Positions 16,571 to 23,520 of a DNA stretch of 43,247 bases are shown here, in pieces. Each line of letters opens with the position of its first letter. Within the stretch, counting starts at the first letter, position 1. The translations under genes were made by a program, and so were the position numbers. The notes under the pieces were generated by a model. That model was not told the origin of the DNA. It saw only the letters and a list, made by a program, of their open reading frames with translations, and searched no databases. Source of the stretch: an uncultured Eggerthellaceae bacterium (lineage in GTDB: Bacteria; Actinomycetota; Coriobacteriia; Coriobacteriales; Eggerthellaceae); assembly GCA_910588205.1 (NCBI GenBank), contig CAJUQK010000020.1:1-43247 (forward strand), given 5' to 3'.

Positions 16571-16824
16571 CCGCGCACCACCTTGGCCCCGCATTGATCA
16601 CAGAATCGAGCACCATAATCTTGCTCAGCCAGGTATTCCGAACATGCTGGCGAACCTTCGTGCATGATCAACTCGCATGTGTGCTCATAGCGGGTGTTCC
16701 ATGCCTCAACGGTGCATACGATGAGATCTCCTAACGTTTCGCAGTCGTGCATGACACGATCACCGCACAGTCCAACGCTCGGCGTTTCCCCGCAGAACGG
16801 GCACGGTTTCAGTTCGTTAGTCAT
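16567..16824 (-). CDS. Lar-like restriction alleviation / Zn-finger protein
   Basis: An 85-residue protein beginning NELKPCPFCGETPSVGLCGD, the conserved KPCPFCG opening of Lar-family proteins (PF14354-like), and ending with a second pair, FCDQCGAKVV. Two CxxC units suggest a zinc ribbon. Lar of Rac prophage modulates type I restriction; most phage homologues are untested. Overlaps the upstream gene by eight bases and the downstream one by four. It groups here with methyltransferase genes, consistent with an anti-restriction role (inference). Confidence 0.8.
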   Translation of the reverse strand: MTNELKPCPFCGETPSVGLCGDRVMHDCETLGDLIVCTVEAWNTRYEHTCELIMHEGSPACSEYLAEQDYGARFCDQCGAKVVRG

Positions 16825-17209
16825 CTACGCTCACCCCTAACGCTTCGAGCCTGTATCTCTGATTTGATAGACAAAAGCGAGTTCTATCAGACGCTTCTTT
16901 CGGCGTTGCACATCTCGAAACCATCTCGTCGATCATGTGAACCTTGAGTTCTGTGTACAGCTCTTTCGCCACAAGTTCTAGCTGCTGGCAGCGTTGTTCT
17001 AGCGTGTCTTCTCTCTGGATGTACAGATCAGTCCTCTCACACGGCCACATATCACTTACGCAGAGATAGCCGTTCACTGGGCAATGCTTATAGCTCGCCA
17101 TGCATGCTCCCGCATGTTGCTTGTAAGGCTCCTTCACGAAGTTGGCACACGTCCCGCAAGTCTTAGGCGGCTCTTTCGGTGCCATTGCTTGCGTGCTGCA
17201 ATCGCTCAT
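16817..17209 (-). CDS. Cys-rich hypothetical protein
   Basis: A 130-residue protein starting MSDCSTQAMAPKEPPKTCGT. The start is fixed by GGAGGAGGAATC before ATG 17209 and by an ATGA overlap with the methyltransferase stop. The N-terminal half has six cysteines (KTCGTCANFV, GACMASYKHCP, MWPCERTD), likely metal binding. The second half is helical (DTLEQRCQQLELVAKELYTE) and may dimerise. No family recognised; similar Cys-rich small proteins are frequent in early regions of actinobacterial prophages. Confidence 0.7.
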   Translation of the reverse strand: MSDCSTQAMAPKEPPKTCGTCANFVKEPYKQHAGACMASYKHCPVNGYLCVSDMWPCERTDLYIQREDTLEQRCQQLELVAKELYTELKVHMIDEMVSRCATPKEASDRTRFCLSNQRYRLEALGVSVDD

Positions 17210-17841
17210 GATTCCTCCTCCAACAATGGACCCCATTGGTCTGCCATGGCTTGGGCGATGCCGGGGAATGTTTTGCTTCGTTCTTTCGCGCTTCGGGCGA
17301 TACCTGGATGCGACTTGCCTCCCCTTGCTTTTGCTCCGGTGTTGCTTTGCACCCAAGGAACATGGGTTGAGCAAATCAACGTTGCCATCAGCGGAGGTAG
17401 GTTGCGTAACCATAGATGCGTAGCCTTGCTGTATGGGTCTCCGAAAGCGTAAGGCTGGATGGTCTGAGATGGCTCGGGCAATCCCACTATTTTCATTGGT
17501 CGCGGGTTCTCGACCGCAATGCGCGGTACGTCAGAATCAAGGAAACGCATGAAGAACTCTTTCGCTTCCATGGCCTTACGGTACCGCTCCTTGCTGGGTG
17601 ATCCAGCTGTTGGGTACATCCAACGCGCCCCAGCCTTGCTCATATAGGTGCAAGGAGGGTGGGCGATCAGCAGATTCCAATCCTCAGCGTGAAGAGCCTC
17701 CAGCGCGTCCCCTTGGATGTGCCATTCAGGGTGGCCACCGCTGCACGGTTGCAGATCGCAACTGTACGCCTCATGGCCACGCGCACGGAAAGCCTTGCAT
17801 ACCGCTTGGCTCTCCTCACAGGCTATGAGCACCCTAGCCAT
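17206..17841 (-). CDS. DNA (cytosine)-methyltransferase-like protein
   Basis: A 211-residue protein from ATG 17841. VLIACEESQAVCKAFRARGH is the SAM-binding motif I region. AHPPCTYMSKAGARW carries the catalytic PPC (C64). IAVENPRP (E111-N112-P113) corresponds to motif ENV of C5-methyltransferases. It is shorter than typical Dcm enzymes and lacks a clear target recognition region, like a common phage subfamily. It may protect phage DNA from host restriction. Start chosen for RBS GGCGGGAAG and overlap with the upstream gene rather than the longer frame to 17913. Confidence 0.82.
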   Translation of the reverse strand: MARVLIACEESQAVCKAFRARGHEAYSCDLQPCSGGHPEWHIQGDALEALHAEDWNLLIAHPPCTYMSKAGARWMYPTAGSPSKERYRKAMEAKEFFMRFLDSDVPRIAVENPRPMKIVGLPEPSQTIQPYAFGDPYSKATHLWLRNLPPLMATLICSTHVPWVQSNTGAKARGGKSHPGIARSAKERSKTFPGIAQAMADQWGPLLEEES

Positions 17842-18067
17842 CTTCCCGCCTCTCAGCCCAAGCGCAGAAGCCGTCAGGGTTGACTTCTGACTCATGCCTA
17901 CTGCACCAGTCATCTAAATCCATGCACTCAATTAGATGATCGCAATCCCGACAGCGGATGATCTCTTCGCGGACAGGAAAGCCAGTTAACATCTTCGTAA
18001 ATAGTGGGTCATTAAGTCCGACCTTGATTGTTTCTATGTCGCTCGGTATATCAACTATTCGTTCCAT
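17834..18067 (-). CDS. Small Cys protein with FCAWAERR tail
   Basis: A 77-residue protein, MERIVDIPSDIETIKVGLND. The C-terminal half IIRCRDCDHLIECMDLDDWC, then NPDGFCAWAERRE, is a recurrent small phage metal-binding unit (CxxC ... C ... FCxWxER). Function unknown. ATG 18067 overlaps the upstream stop by one base in a TGATG junction, and a longer frame to 18196 is therefore rejected. Confidence 0.75.
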   Translation of the reverse strand: MERIVDIPSDIETIKVGLNDPLFTKMLTGFPVREEIIRCRDCDHLIECMDLDDWCSRHESEVNPDGFCAWAERREDG

Positions 18068-18279
18068 CACGCACTCTTTTCGATTGAATTGACAGGACAA
18101 AATCCCATCGGTTCTGTTCCGGATGATGCGATTACGGCTATTGCGCAGTATCTTTCGCAGCTGTTGGCGGCTCCCCTCTCTACCAACCACGCACAATCAA
18201 GGCTGCACTCCATTGATCGCTGCGTGCATTCGATGCCGTCAATCACGGTTGTTTCTCGATATGACAAAGGACACTTCAT
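18067..18279 (-). CDS. Small Cys-rich hypothetical protein
   Basis: A 70-residue protein starting MKCPLSYRETTVIDGIECTQ, with eight cysteines in total, including MECSLDCAW and GFCPVNS. Probably a metal-binding fold; no family recognised. The start ATG 18279 overlaps the previous stop in a TGATG junction preceded by AGAGGGGTGCG, the same junction that is found at 18521. Confidence 0.7.
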   Translation of the reverse strand: MKCPLSYRETTVIDGIECTQRSMECSLDCAWLVERGAANSCERYCAIAVIASSGTEPMGFCPVNSIEKSA

Positions 18280-18521
18280 CACGCACCCCTCTCCACGCTC
18301 ATGGGCATCGCGTATACCGCTCCGCACTCTTCGCACACCTTGAGGTCGCGTGCTCTCTTCTCTCCCTCAGCCCATACGCCGTCGCTCCAGCCGTTTCCAT
18401 AGCCGCTGTACGACAGGCCCCTCAGCTCCCCGCCGCAGCGGCACAGCGTCCCAGGTTCGGCGAACGCCTTATGACCCTGCCGGATGAACGCTCCGTCCTT
18501 CTCGCTCAGTTTCATTCCCAT
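18279..18521 (-). CDS. Small zinc-ribbon-like hypothetical protein
   Basis: An 80-residue protein. TLCRCGGELRG and KVCEECGAVYAM give two CxC/CxxC halves of a probable zinc ribbon; GLSYSGYGNGWSDGVWAEGE lies between. It ends SVERGA, nearly the same as the ERGA end of its upstream neighbour, because the shared junction sequence GAGGGGTGCGTGATG encodes both C-termini. ATG 18521 is preferred to GTG 18524. Confidence 0.7.
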   Translation of the reverse strand: MGMKLSEKDGAFIRQGHKAFAEPGTLCRCGGELRGLSYSGYGNGWSDGVWAEGEKRARDLKVCEECGAVYAMPMSVERGA

Positions 18522-19462
18522 CACGCACCCCTCTCTATGAGGGCGCGCAATTCTTTGGAAAAGTCGCCAACCTTCGAGCCGTCAATGTAACCTTCGTTCT
18601 TCTGTGCGTACTCCTCCATACGCTCTAGCAGCTTCTCGAAACTGTCAGGTTCGCGGTGGGTGAGGGCGAGGTTCGGACAATTGCAACCGCCCCTTATGAA
18701 ATAAACCTGGCTGTACCCATCGCGGTCACTCATCGAAGAGACCGTGACAGGATGTCCGAATTCATAGCCTTTCAGCCCGAAGAACATACCGTCCTCGTCA
18801 TACCAGGCTCTTGACCATCTGTCGCGATACTTCTCTGAAACATACACCGTATCGCCCTTGCAGATGCGCTCACCGTTTGCATCGAATACGGGGCGTTCGT
18901 GGGTAAGGTTTTCTGGGCTCTTGTTGAAAGCAAACTCGCCTCTATTGTCCAAGCATCCTACGTACCAATTATTCTCCGTTGTAGGCATTGTTCCCTTGTA
19001 GATGCTTTCGACGATACCCTGCGCCCATTTATCTTCAAGGTTGTAAACTGTATCCCCGACCTTTATCTCCACTCCATCGGCATCCAGTACCTTGGGAGTG
19101 AGGCGCTTTAGTCCTTTGCCGTTTCTGCTGGTAGAGAAATGCCCATTCGAGCCACAAACATCAACGGTACCACCGCTGTAGAAAACGAACTTGTCGATAT
19201 TCTTAGCGTCATCTGTTCCGAAATCACGCTCTGCCGAATCTCCGAACTGCACAGGTTCCCCATCTTCATAGCGTGGGCGTGGGATGTAGTAGCGTTCTAT
19301 TTCGTCGGCAAGTTTCTTAAAGAAACACGATTCAACATAGACGCTGCCAAGTCTTGGGGTTAACTTGTAATGCTCCAATGCCTGAGTTAATGGCGATTCA
19401 TGGTCTATGAGTACGCCATCTTTCATGTATTCCCTCAGCCGCTCATGCAGCAGTTTCGTCAT
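18521..19462 (-). CDS. Phage protein with repeated D-x-G-x-x-I-x-x-GDTVY modules
   Basis: A 313-residue protein from ATG 19462 (AAAGGA eight bases upstream). Two modules stand out: VLDADGVEIKVGDTVYNLED and VFDANGERICKGDTVYVSEK, each likely a small SH3-like beta barrel. The N-terminus (LTPRLGSVYVESCFFKKLAD) and the C-terminus (FEKLLERMEEYAQKNEGYID) are helical. Similar proteins are seen in gut actinobacterial phages; role unknown. A relative with one clear and one degenerate module is encoded at 20140-21258. It overlaps the methyltransferase gene by 20 bases. Confidence 0.75.
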   Translation of the reverse strand: MTKLLHERLREYMKDGVLIDHESPLTQALEHYKLTPRLGSVYVESCFFKKLADEIERYYIPRPRYEDGEPVQFGDSAERDFGTDDAKNIDKFVFYSGGTVDVCGSNGHFSTSRNGKGLKRLTPKVLDADGVEIKVGDTVYNLEDKWAQGIVESIYKGTMPTTENNWYVGCLDNRGEFAFNKSPENLTHERPVFDANGERICKGDTVYVSEKYRDRWSRAWYDEDGMFFGLKGYEFGHPVTVSSMSDRDGYSQVYFIRGGCNCPNLALTHREPDSFEKLLERMEEYAQKNEGYIDGSKVGDFSKELRALIERGA

Positions 19463-19964
19463 CAGTTTTCCTTTCAGTTGATTCAGGCTTGAAGAACACG
19501 AGCCAGTGGGTCTTGCTCGCTCCCGGCCTACGATTTCCGAATAAGGGTTCTGTCGGGGCACATTCCAACACCTCAGAAAGAGGGATACGATACTCAAACC
19601 ATTTGAAGATGAGCGTTCCGTTGCTGGCCAACACGCGCCAGCATTCTGAGAATGCTTGAGTCATCCACTCCCGCCAGTCCTTCGGGAGCGTTCCATACTT
19701 CTTGGCTTGCCAACCGTTAGACCCTGCGAACAGATGAGGTGGGTCGAACACGACCAAGGGGAACGCTTCATCCTCGAACGGGAGTGCGGTCACATCGGAT
19801 ACCACATCTGGGCGGATCGTGAGCATCCGGCCGTCGCAGAGCATTTCGGTCACATCGCGATTGTCGCAGAACAGAACGGAAGGATGATGATCGTTGAAAT
19901 AGAACATTCGACTTCCGCAGCATGGATCAAGCACTGGCGGAAGGTCTCGAAAACAACCACTCAT
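19443..19964 (-). CDS. SAM-dependent DNA methyltransferase (amino-methyltransferase type)
   Basis: A 173-residue methyltransferase. VLDPCCGSRMF (about 11-21) corresponds to the SAM-binding FxGxG motif, and VVFDPPHLFAG holds the catalytic DPPH (74-77), a variant of DPPY of N6-adenine/N4-cytosine enzymes. LIFKWFEYRIPLSEV and KTHWLVFFKP fit the later strands of the fold. Its small size and lack of a target recognition domain suggest a solitary phage enzyme. GGAGG lies just before ATG 19964, which overlaps the upstream stop by four bases. Confidence 0.82.
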   Translation of the reverse strand: MSGCFRDLPPVLDPCCGSRMFYFNDHHPSVLFCDNRDVTEMLCDGRMLTIRPDVVSDVTALPFEDEAFPLVVFDPPHLFAGSNGWQAKKYGTLPKDWREWMTQAFSECWRVLASNGTLIFKWFEYRIPLSEVLECAPTEPLFGNRRPGASKTHWLVFFKPESTERKTDDETAA

Positions 19965-20143
19965 GCTGCCTCCAAATCTGAAATGTAGTCATCGAGATCA
20001 CGCGCTATGCGCCTCAGGTCCCGGAGCGCGTCATCCCTTGTCTGGACCCCAGGGACCTCCTGAGCCATAAGCAGGTCCACGTAGGCATCTGCATAGACCT
20101 CAGACCAATACGGGGCCTCAGGCTCGTTCCAGGGGGCGCTCAT
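19961..20143 (-). CDS. Small acidic helical protein
   Basis: A 60-residue protein MSAPWNEPEAPYWSEVYADA, then a single long helix TRDDALRDLRRIARDLDDYI. No domain recognised. ATG 20143 overlaps the upstream stop as ATGA; a longer frame from 20158 is less likely. Small acidic helical proteins in such operons are sometimes inhibitors or DNA mimics, but nothing here proves that. Confidence 0.65.
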   Translation of the reverse strand: MSAPWNEPEAPYWSEVYADAYVDLLMAQEVPGVQTRDDALRDLRRIARDLDDYISDLEAA

Positions 20144-21258
20144 CGTCGCCTGCCCCACGAGCAGGAACCCTCAGGCTCGACCTCCACAGGTGTGATGACA
20201 TCCGCACCCTCATCTTCGTCATAGACTCCCTGAGCGAAGCGGTAGCAGAGGTGGCCGTCTTCTTGGGATGACGCGCAATCCTTGCAATGGACCGTTCCGT
20301 CTCCCAAGAGAGCATCCAGCTCAGCCTGACGGCGGGCTAGGTCCATGCCTTGGGCGACGGTGCAGTTTTTTACACCGTAATGATCTCTCGGTCTCTCGCC
20401 ATCTATTCTTGTCGGACAATTTGAGCAGGAATCGATGACCCGACATCCCCAATAAACACTTGAGATATTGCCCTTATCCTCATCTATGCGCTCTTGGCAA
20501 TCAGGCCGTTCAGTGGTGAGCCAAGAGGCGGGGCATGAGATATCTTTCTCTCTGTCAAGCGCCACGCTGCCGCTAGGATAAGCTCGTAACACGGTGATGG
20601 GGTCGCCGAAGCGGTACCGACAAAGCCACGCCATGTTGCTCCTGTGTCCGCAGTCCCGCGCATGCTCCTTGGTCACATAGACCGTCATGCCCTTTTCGAT
20701 CGGCACGCCGTTGGCGGTCAGGATCTTGGGCGCGGGAGGCTCAGGGGATAGCCAGAAGGCTTTGAGGTGGTCATTCACGCGGCCGCCGCACTTGCCCACA
20801 ACATCGTATTTCATGCCAGGCTTGAGCGACATGATGTTCCATGCCTTCCCATCTGCTCCCCAGTAGGTCTTGCCTATCTTGATCGGATTCCCTGCGGAGT
20901 CCTTAGGCCATGGATAGGCATCTTCTAGCGGCACGTAGTACCGGTTAAGCCACTCCGTGATGGACTCGCCGTCTTCCATGGGCTTGCCCTTGCCCTCGGC
21001 GTAGGTCCTCATGATGTGATGAGGGCTGCGATTCCATAAGTTAGAGCTACCACCGCTCTGAGCCTCTATGATGGCCTTCTGCTCGGCCTCTATCTGGTCG
21101 GCTATATAGCGGTCGATAGCCTTAACGTCATCCGACCATTCCGGGCAAGGTAAGACGCTTAGGTATCTTCTCAGGCTATCAATGACATCTTCTGCACCAC
21201 AAATGGACCCATTGGTATTTGCCCACTCTCTCAGCTTGCTTGATATTGATTCAGACAT
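20140..21258 (-). CDS. Second GDTVY-family phage protein with Cys-rich C-terminus
   Basis: A 372-residue protein. Residues about 1 to 85 are helical. Then DSAGNPIKIGKTYWGADGKA and LTANGVPIEKGMTVYVTKEH are versions of the modules seen in the 313-residue neighbour. The C-terminal third has several CxxC pairs (SCSNCPTR, VHCKDCASS) and ends SCSWGRRR, like the small Cys proteins of this operon. It may be a fusion of these parts. Start ATG 21258 follows AAAGGAG. Function unknown. It begins 18 bases after the truncated methyltransferase, so a deletion may have joined the two. Confidence 0.75.
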   Translation of the reverse strand: MSESISSKLREWANTNGSICGAEDVIDSLRRYLSVLPCPEWSDDVKAIDRYIADQIEAEQKAIIEAQSGGSSNLWNRSPHHIMRTYAEGKGKPMEDGESITEWLNRYYVPLEDAYPWPKDSAGNPIKIGKTYWGADGKAWNIMSLKPGMKYDVVGKCGGRVNDHLKAFWLSPEPPAPKILTANGVPIEKGMTVYVTKEHARDCGHRSNMAWLCRYRFGDPITVLRAYPSGSVALDREKDISCPASWLTTERPDCQERIDEDKGNISSVYWGCRVIDSCSNCPTRIDGERPRDHYGVKNCTVAQGMDLARRQAELDALLGDGTVHCKDCASSQEDGHLCYRFAQGVYDEDEGADVITPVEVEPEGSCSWGRRR

Positions 21259-21276
21259 GTAGACTCCTTTAGATCG

Positions 21277-21519
21277 CTATCTGCTTGAGGCGATTGCAGA
21301 AGTGGAAAACTCCATAATGCGGAAGTTCCCGTCAGTATCGAAGAAAGCGGAGTGGGCTTTCTCGCTCTCGCCGTTATGCCTGTCTCCGCCCTCATACCAA
21401 GTCGGATTGCTCCCATATGCCTTGCTTCCCACGTTGTACGGGATGTCAGCTATGACCAGTTGAGCCTTTGGGATCTGATAACGCTTGTAGTTCTGGAAAT
21501 GATCATTTATCAGCTGCAT
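21277..21519 (-). pseudogene. Truncated phage DNA adenine methyltransferase
   Basis: An 80-codon remnant. The N-terminus (MQLINDHFQNYKRYQIPKAQ, LVIADIPYNVGSKAYGSNP, NGESEKAHSAFFDTDGNF) matches the first part of a widespread phage N6-adenine methyltransferase that is normally around 250-300 residues. DIPY is the catalytic motif. After FRIMEF the frame turns to STSAIASSR and stops. Adding one T to the run at the frame break would restore the expected FFHFCNRL, but that frame also stops after a few codons, so the C-terminal two thirds are deleted. AAGGAGG and the start remain intact. Confidence 0.78.
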
Positions 21520-21989
21520 CCCCGTACCTCCTTGATGAACACACCGCCGCTGGTGATGCGCCAGCATCCAACCTCGTAGAGGCTCGGGGAATGCGGTTCG
21601 GACGACTCCAGCAGTGAGCCGTTCCACCACGCATCTTCAAAACCCGGCTCGTCCCATACCCACTCGATCCGCAAAAGCTTTGCGTGGATCTTTCCGTGGC
21701 ACCCTGTAGTCCCTGTCCCGCATACAGCGAGGAGGGAAGGACGCAGAAGCCATAGGCCGTGGTCGGTGGCCATCGGGAAGGTTCGCATGATGCCCTTGGG
21801 AGGCTCATGGTGGGCGTTGGTGGCACTCCTCCCGCAGACGATGCAGAAGGCATCCTCCTCGACCATGTAGCGGTCAACGCTCTTCGCCGTCGCATTGCCG
21901 GAGAGGTAATGAGCCATGAAATGGGGCTTGCCGTAGCGTTCAGCAACTTCATGGGATAGCCCGTAGGGGTGGGCGTGGATATCGGTCAT
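21510..21989 (-). CDS. HNH-like nuclease-fold protein
   Basis: A 159-residue protein. FCIVCGRSATNAHHEPPKG gives a CxxC followed by AHH, and LLAVCGTGTTGCHGKIHAKL gives CxxxxxxC-HxxxH, together the zinc and catalytic layout of HNH-type treble-clef nucleases. SAYxVG-like C-terminal segment SPSLYEVGCWRITSGGVFI may be a substrate module. In phages such proteins are nicking enzymes or junction resolvases; activity is not shown. ATGA overlap with the upstream gene sets the start. Confidence 0.72.
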   Translation of the reverse strand: MTDIHAHPYGLSHEVAERYGKPHFMAHYLSGNATAKSVDRYMVEEDAFCIVCGRSATNAHHEPPKGIMRTFPMATDHGLWLLRPSLLAVCGTGTTGCHGKIHAKLLRIEWVWDEPGFEDAWWNGSLLESSEPHSPSLYEVGCWRITSGGVFIKEVRGCS

Positions 21990-22576
21990 GAGATCACCCC
22001 CATCTCACGGAGTGCGTCTCGGTCACAGGCCGGACACCATAGCTCACCGTTGCTGCCCCTGAGCTGATTCTCACGGCATCCCGAGTGCGTGCAGATGCAC
22101 CCCGTCGCTTCCCAGCCTTTCGGCAGGGGCGGTGCGGCCTTAGCCGCAGCCGCACCGTCTCCTGCCCGGGAAGAAGGAGAATCTTTCTTTCCAAGGGAAA
22201 GATTCTCCTTCTCTACTCCACTCCATTCCTCTCCTAATGATTCAGGTAAAGCGACCGTTTCTACAGGTGTTTCAACGCTCGTTTTAGCGGTCGGTTTTGC
22301 CACCGTTTTAACGGTCGCTGGTACGGTCGTTTTAGATGTGGCTTTAACGCTCCTTTTACGGGCGTTATCTGCATTGGTCTTCGACCGCTTGAGCGAAGCA
22401 TCTAGGTTCGGCTTGATAAGGCTCCAAGCCATGGCGAGGTTAGGATCATCAAACTCGGTATCCGTGGCCTCGAAGGCATAGAGGCTCATGGCATCGTAGA
22501 GAGCCAGGCGCTCCTCCGGGCTACGGGCTTTGAGAGCCTCGTGATAGCTTTGATGGAAGGTGTATCCCCCAGCCAT
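21986..22576 (-). CDS. DUF6291-type replication-region protein with Thr/Val/Lys repeat linker
   Basis: A 196-residue protein. Residues 1 to 65 (FHQSYHEALKARSPEERLAL, YDAMSLYAFE, WSLIKPNLDASLKRSK) match the DUF6291-like domain found next to replication genes in many prophages. Residues about 75 to 110 are a low-complexity linker built of K-T-x-V units. The C-terminus has a small zinc-finger-like part (CICTHSGC ... WCPACDRD). The linker DNA contains an iteron-like array. In lambda the origin lies within the O gene; the same could hold here (inference). Confidence 0.78.
   Translation of the reverse strand: MAGGYTFHQSYHEALKARSPEERLALYDAMSLYAFEATDTEFDDPNLAMAWSLIKPNLDASLKRSKTNADNARKRSVKATSKTTVPATVKTVAKPTAKTSVETPVETVALPESLGEEWSGVEKENLSLGKKDSPSSRAGDGAAAAKAAPPLPKGWEATGCICTHSGCRENQLRGSNGELWCPACDRDALREMGVIS
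22253..22362. repeat. Iteron-like array within the DUF6291-type gene
   Basis: Imperfect repeats of ACGSTCGTTTTA on the plus strand: 22274-22290 (AACGCTCGTTTTAGCGG), 22288-22302 (GCGGTCGGTTTTGCC), 22302-22314 (ACCGTTTTAACGG), 22323-22338 (ACGGTCGTTTTAGATG), 22346-22362 (AACGCTCCTTTTACGG), with a half copy at 22253-22260. Spacing is irregular at about 14 to 23 bases. Could be a replication origin with initiator sites or simply the DNA of a repetitive peptide linker. Confidence 0.6.
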
Positions 22577-23520
22577 CAGAACACCACGTCCTCAGGAAGC
22601 AGCTCTTGCTGAGATGCCTCTGAACTCTTAGTGGCTATAAGGTCCGCTATGTGGTGCTTGACCTCTGTGATCTCCTCCGCGGTGTACTCTGTGAGCGGTT
22701 TGGGATTCCCGTCGTCTGAGATAATATAGGCATTCATCCAGGCTGTGATGTCCTCCTCCTGGATGCCGTTAGAGATGGCTGTGCGCTTGAGGTTTCCCAC
22801 CTCGCTCCAAAGGGTCTTGCGTGGGTCAGGAGCCGGTGCTTGAGAGGGAGCAGGAGCTTCTGTGACGGCGTAGGAGCCTAGATCCTCAACGTCCTGGGTG
22901 AAGAGATCGGAGACCGCTAGGGTGTTGAGCACGGCGGCTACGAGGGCGCGCTTGCAGGCCATCTTGAGCACCGTGTTGTAGGTGTCCGCGATATCCGGGT
23001 TCTCCTGCTGGGTCGAATCCATGTACTTGACCCAGCACCATTGCCCATCCACCTTCTTCATCCCATAGCCCTGCTTGCGGTATTCCTGCTTGCGCTCGCG
23101 GGCGTCCTGGGGAATGGGCTGGTCGGTAACTTCGTAATCCGACACGTTGCGGTATCGGTACTTTTTCTCCATCGTAGAGCACAGGCCGACGCCCGAGCCT
23201 TGCACAAGCCCCGTGTTCTTTGACATCAGCAGGCACTTCACGGTGTATTCGCGGTGGCCGTTCGGCAGGTCCTCGCGGCTGATCTCGTAGGTGTCGGCAA
23301 GCCCGAACATCATGGTCAGCTTCTGGGCGCCGGGTTGGAGCAGCGTTGGCTTGTCCCCGCAACCGGGAATCTTCCCGTAGTGCATGCCTTCGCTCATGCA
23401 CGAGGCCATGAGGGACTTCACCTGGTCGGTCTGGCGCTTGATCTGCTCTACCGGGATCATGTCATAGCCACCCGCTGAAGCTAAGGGGCGCTCTTCATGG
23501 AGCACGATCTCGCTAGCCAA
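22576..23520 (-). CDS. Conserved phage protein of recombination module (possible single-strand annealing protein)
   Basis: A 314-residue protein with MSEGMHYGKIPGCGDKPTLL, PGAQKLTMMFGLADTYEIS, GLCSTMEKKYRYR and DTYNTVLKMACKRALVAAVL followed by SDLFTQDVED. This set of motifs is shared by a broad group of actinobacterial and Firmicutes phage proteins, encoded next to DUF1351, ParB-like and RusA genes. Gene context and the basic, aromatic core suggest a role in DNA annealing or recombination like ERF/RecT groups, but I cannot name the fold with certainty. C-terminal Pro/Ala linker, then a helical tail ending in LLPEDVVF. Confidence 0.65.
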   Translation of the reverse strand: MASEIVLHEERPLASAGGYDMIPVEQIKRQTDQVKSLMASCMSEGMHYGKIPGCGDKPTLLQPGAQKLTMMFGLADTYEISREDLPNGHREYTVKCLLMSKNTGLVQGSGVGLCSTMEKKYRYRNVSDYEVTDQPIPQDARERKQEYRKQGYGMKKVDGQWCWVKYMDSTQQENPDIADTYNTVLKMACKRALVAAVLNTLAVSDLFTQDVEDLGSYAVTEAPAPSQAPAPDPRKTLWSEVGNLKRTAISNGIQEEDITAWMNAYIISDDGNPKPLTEYTAEEITEVKHHIADLIATKSSEASQQELLPEDVVF

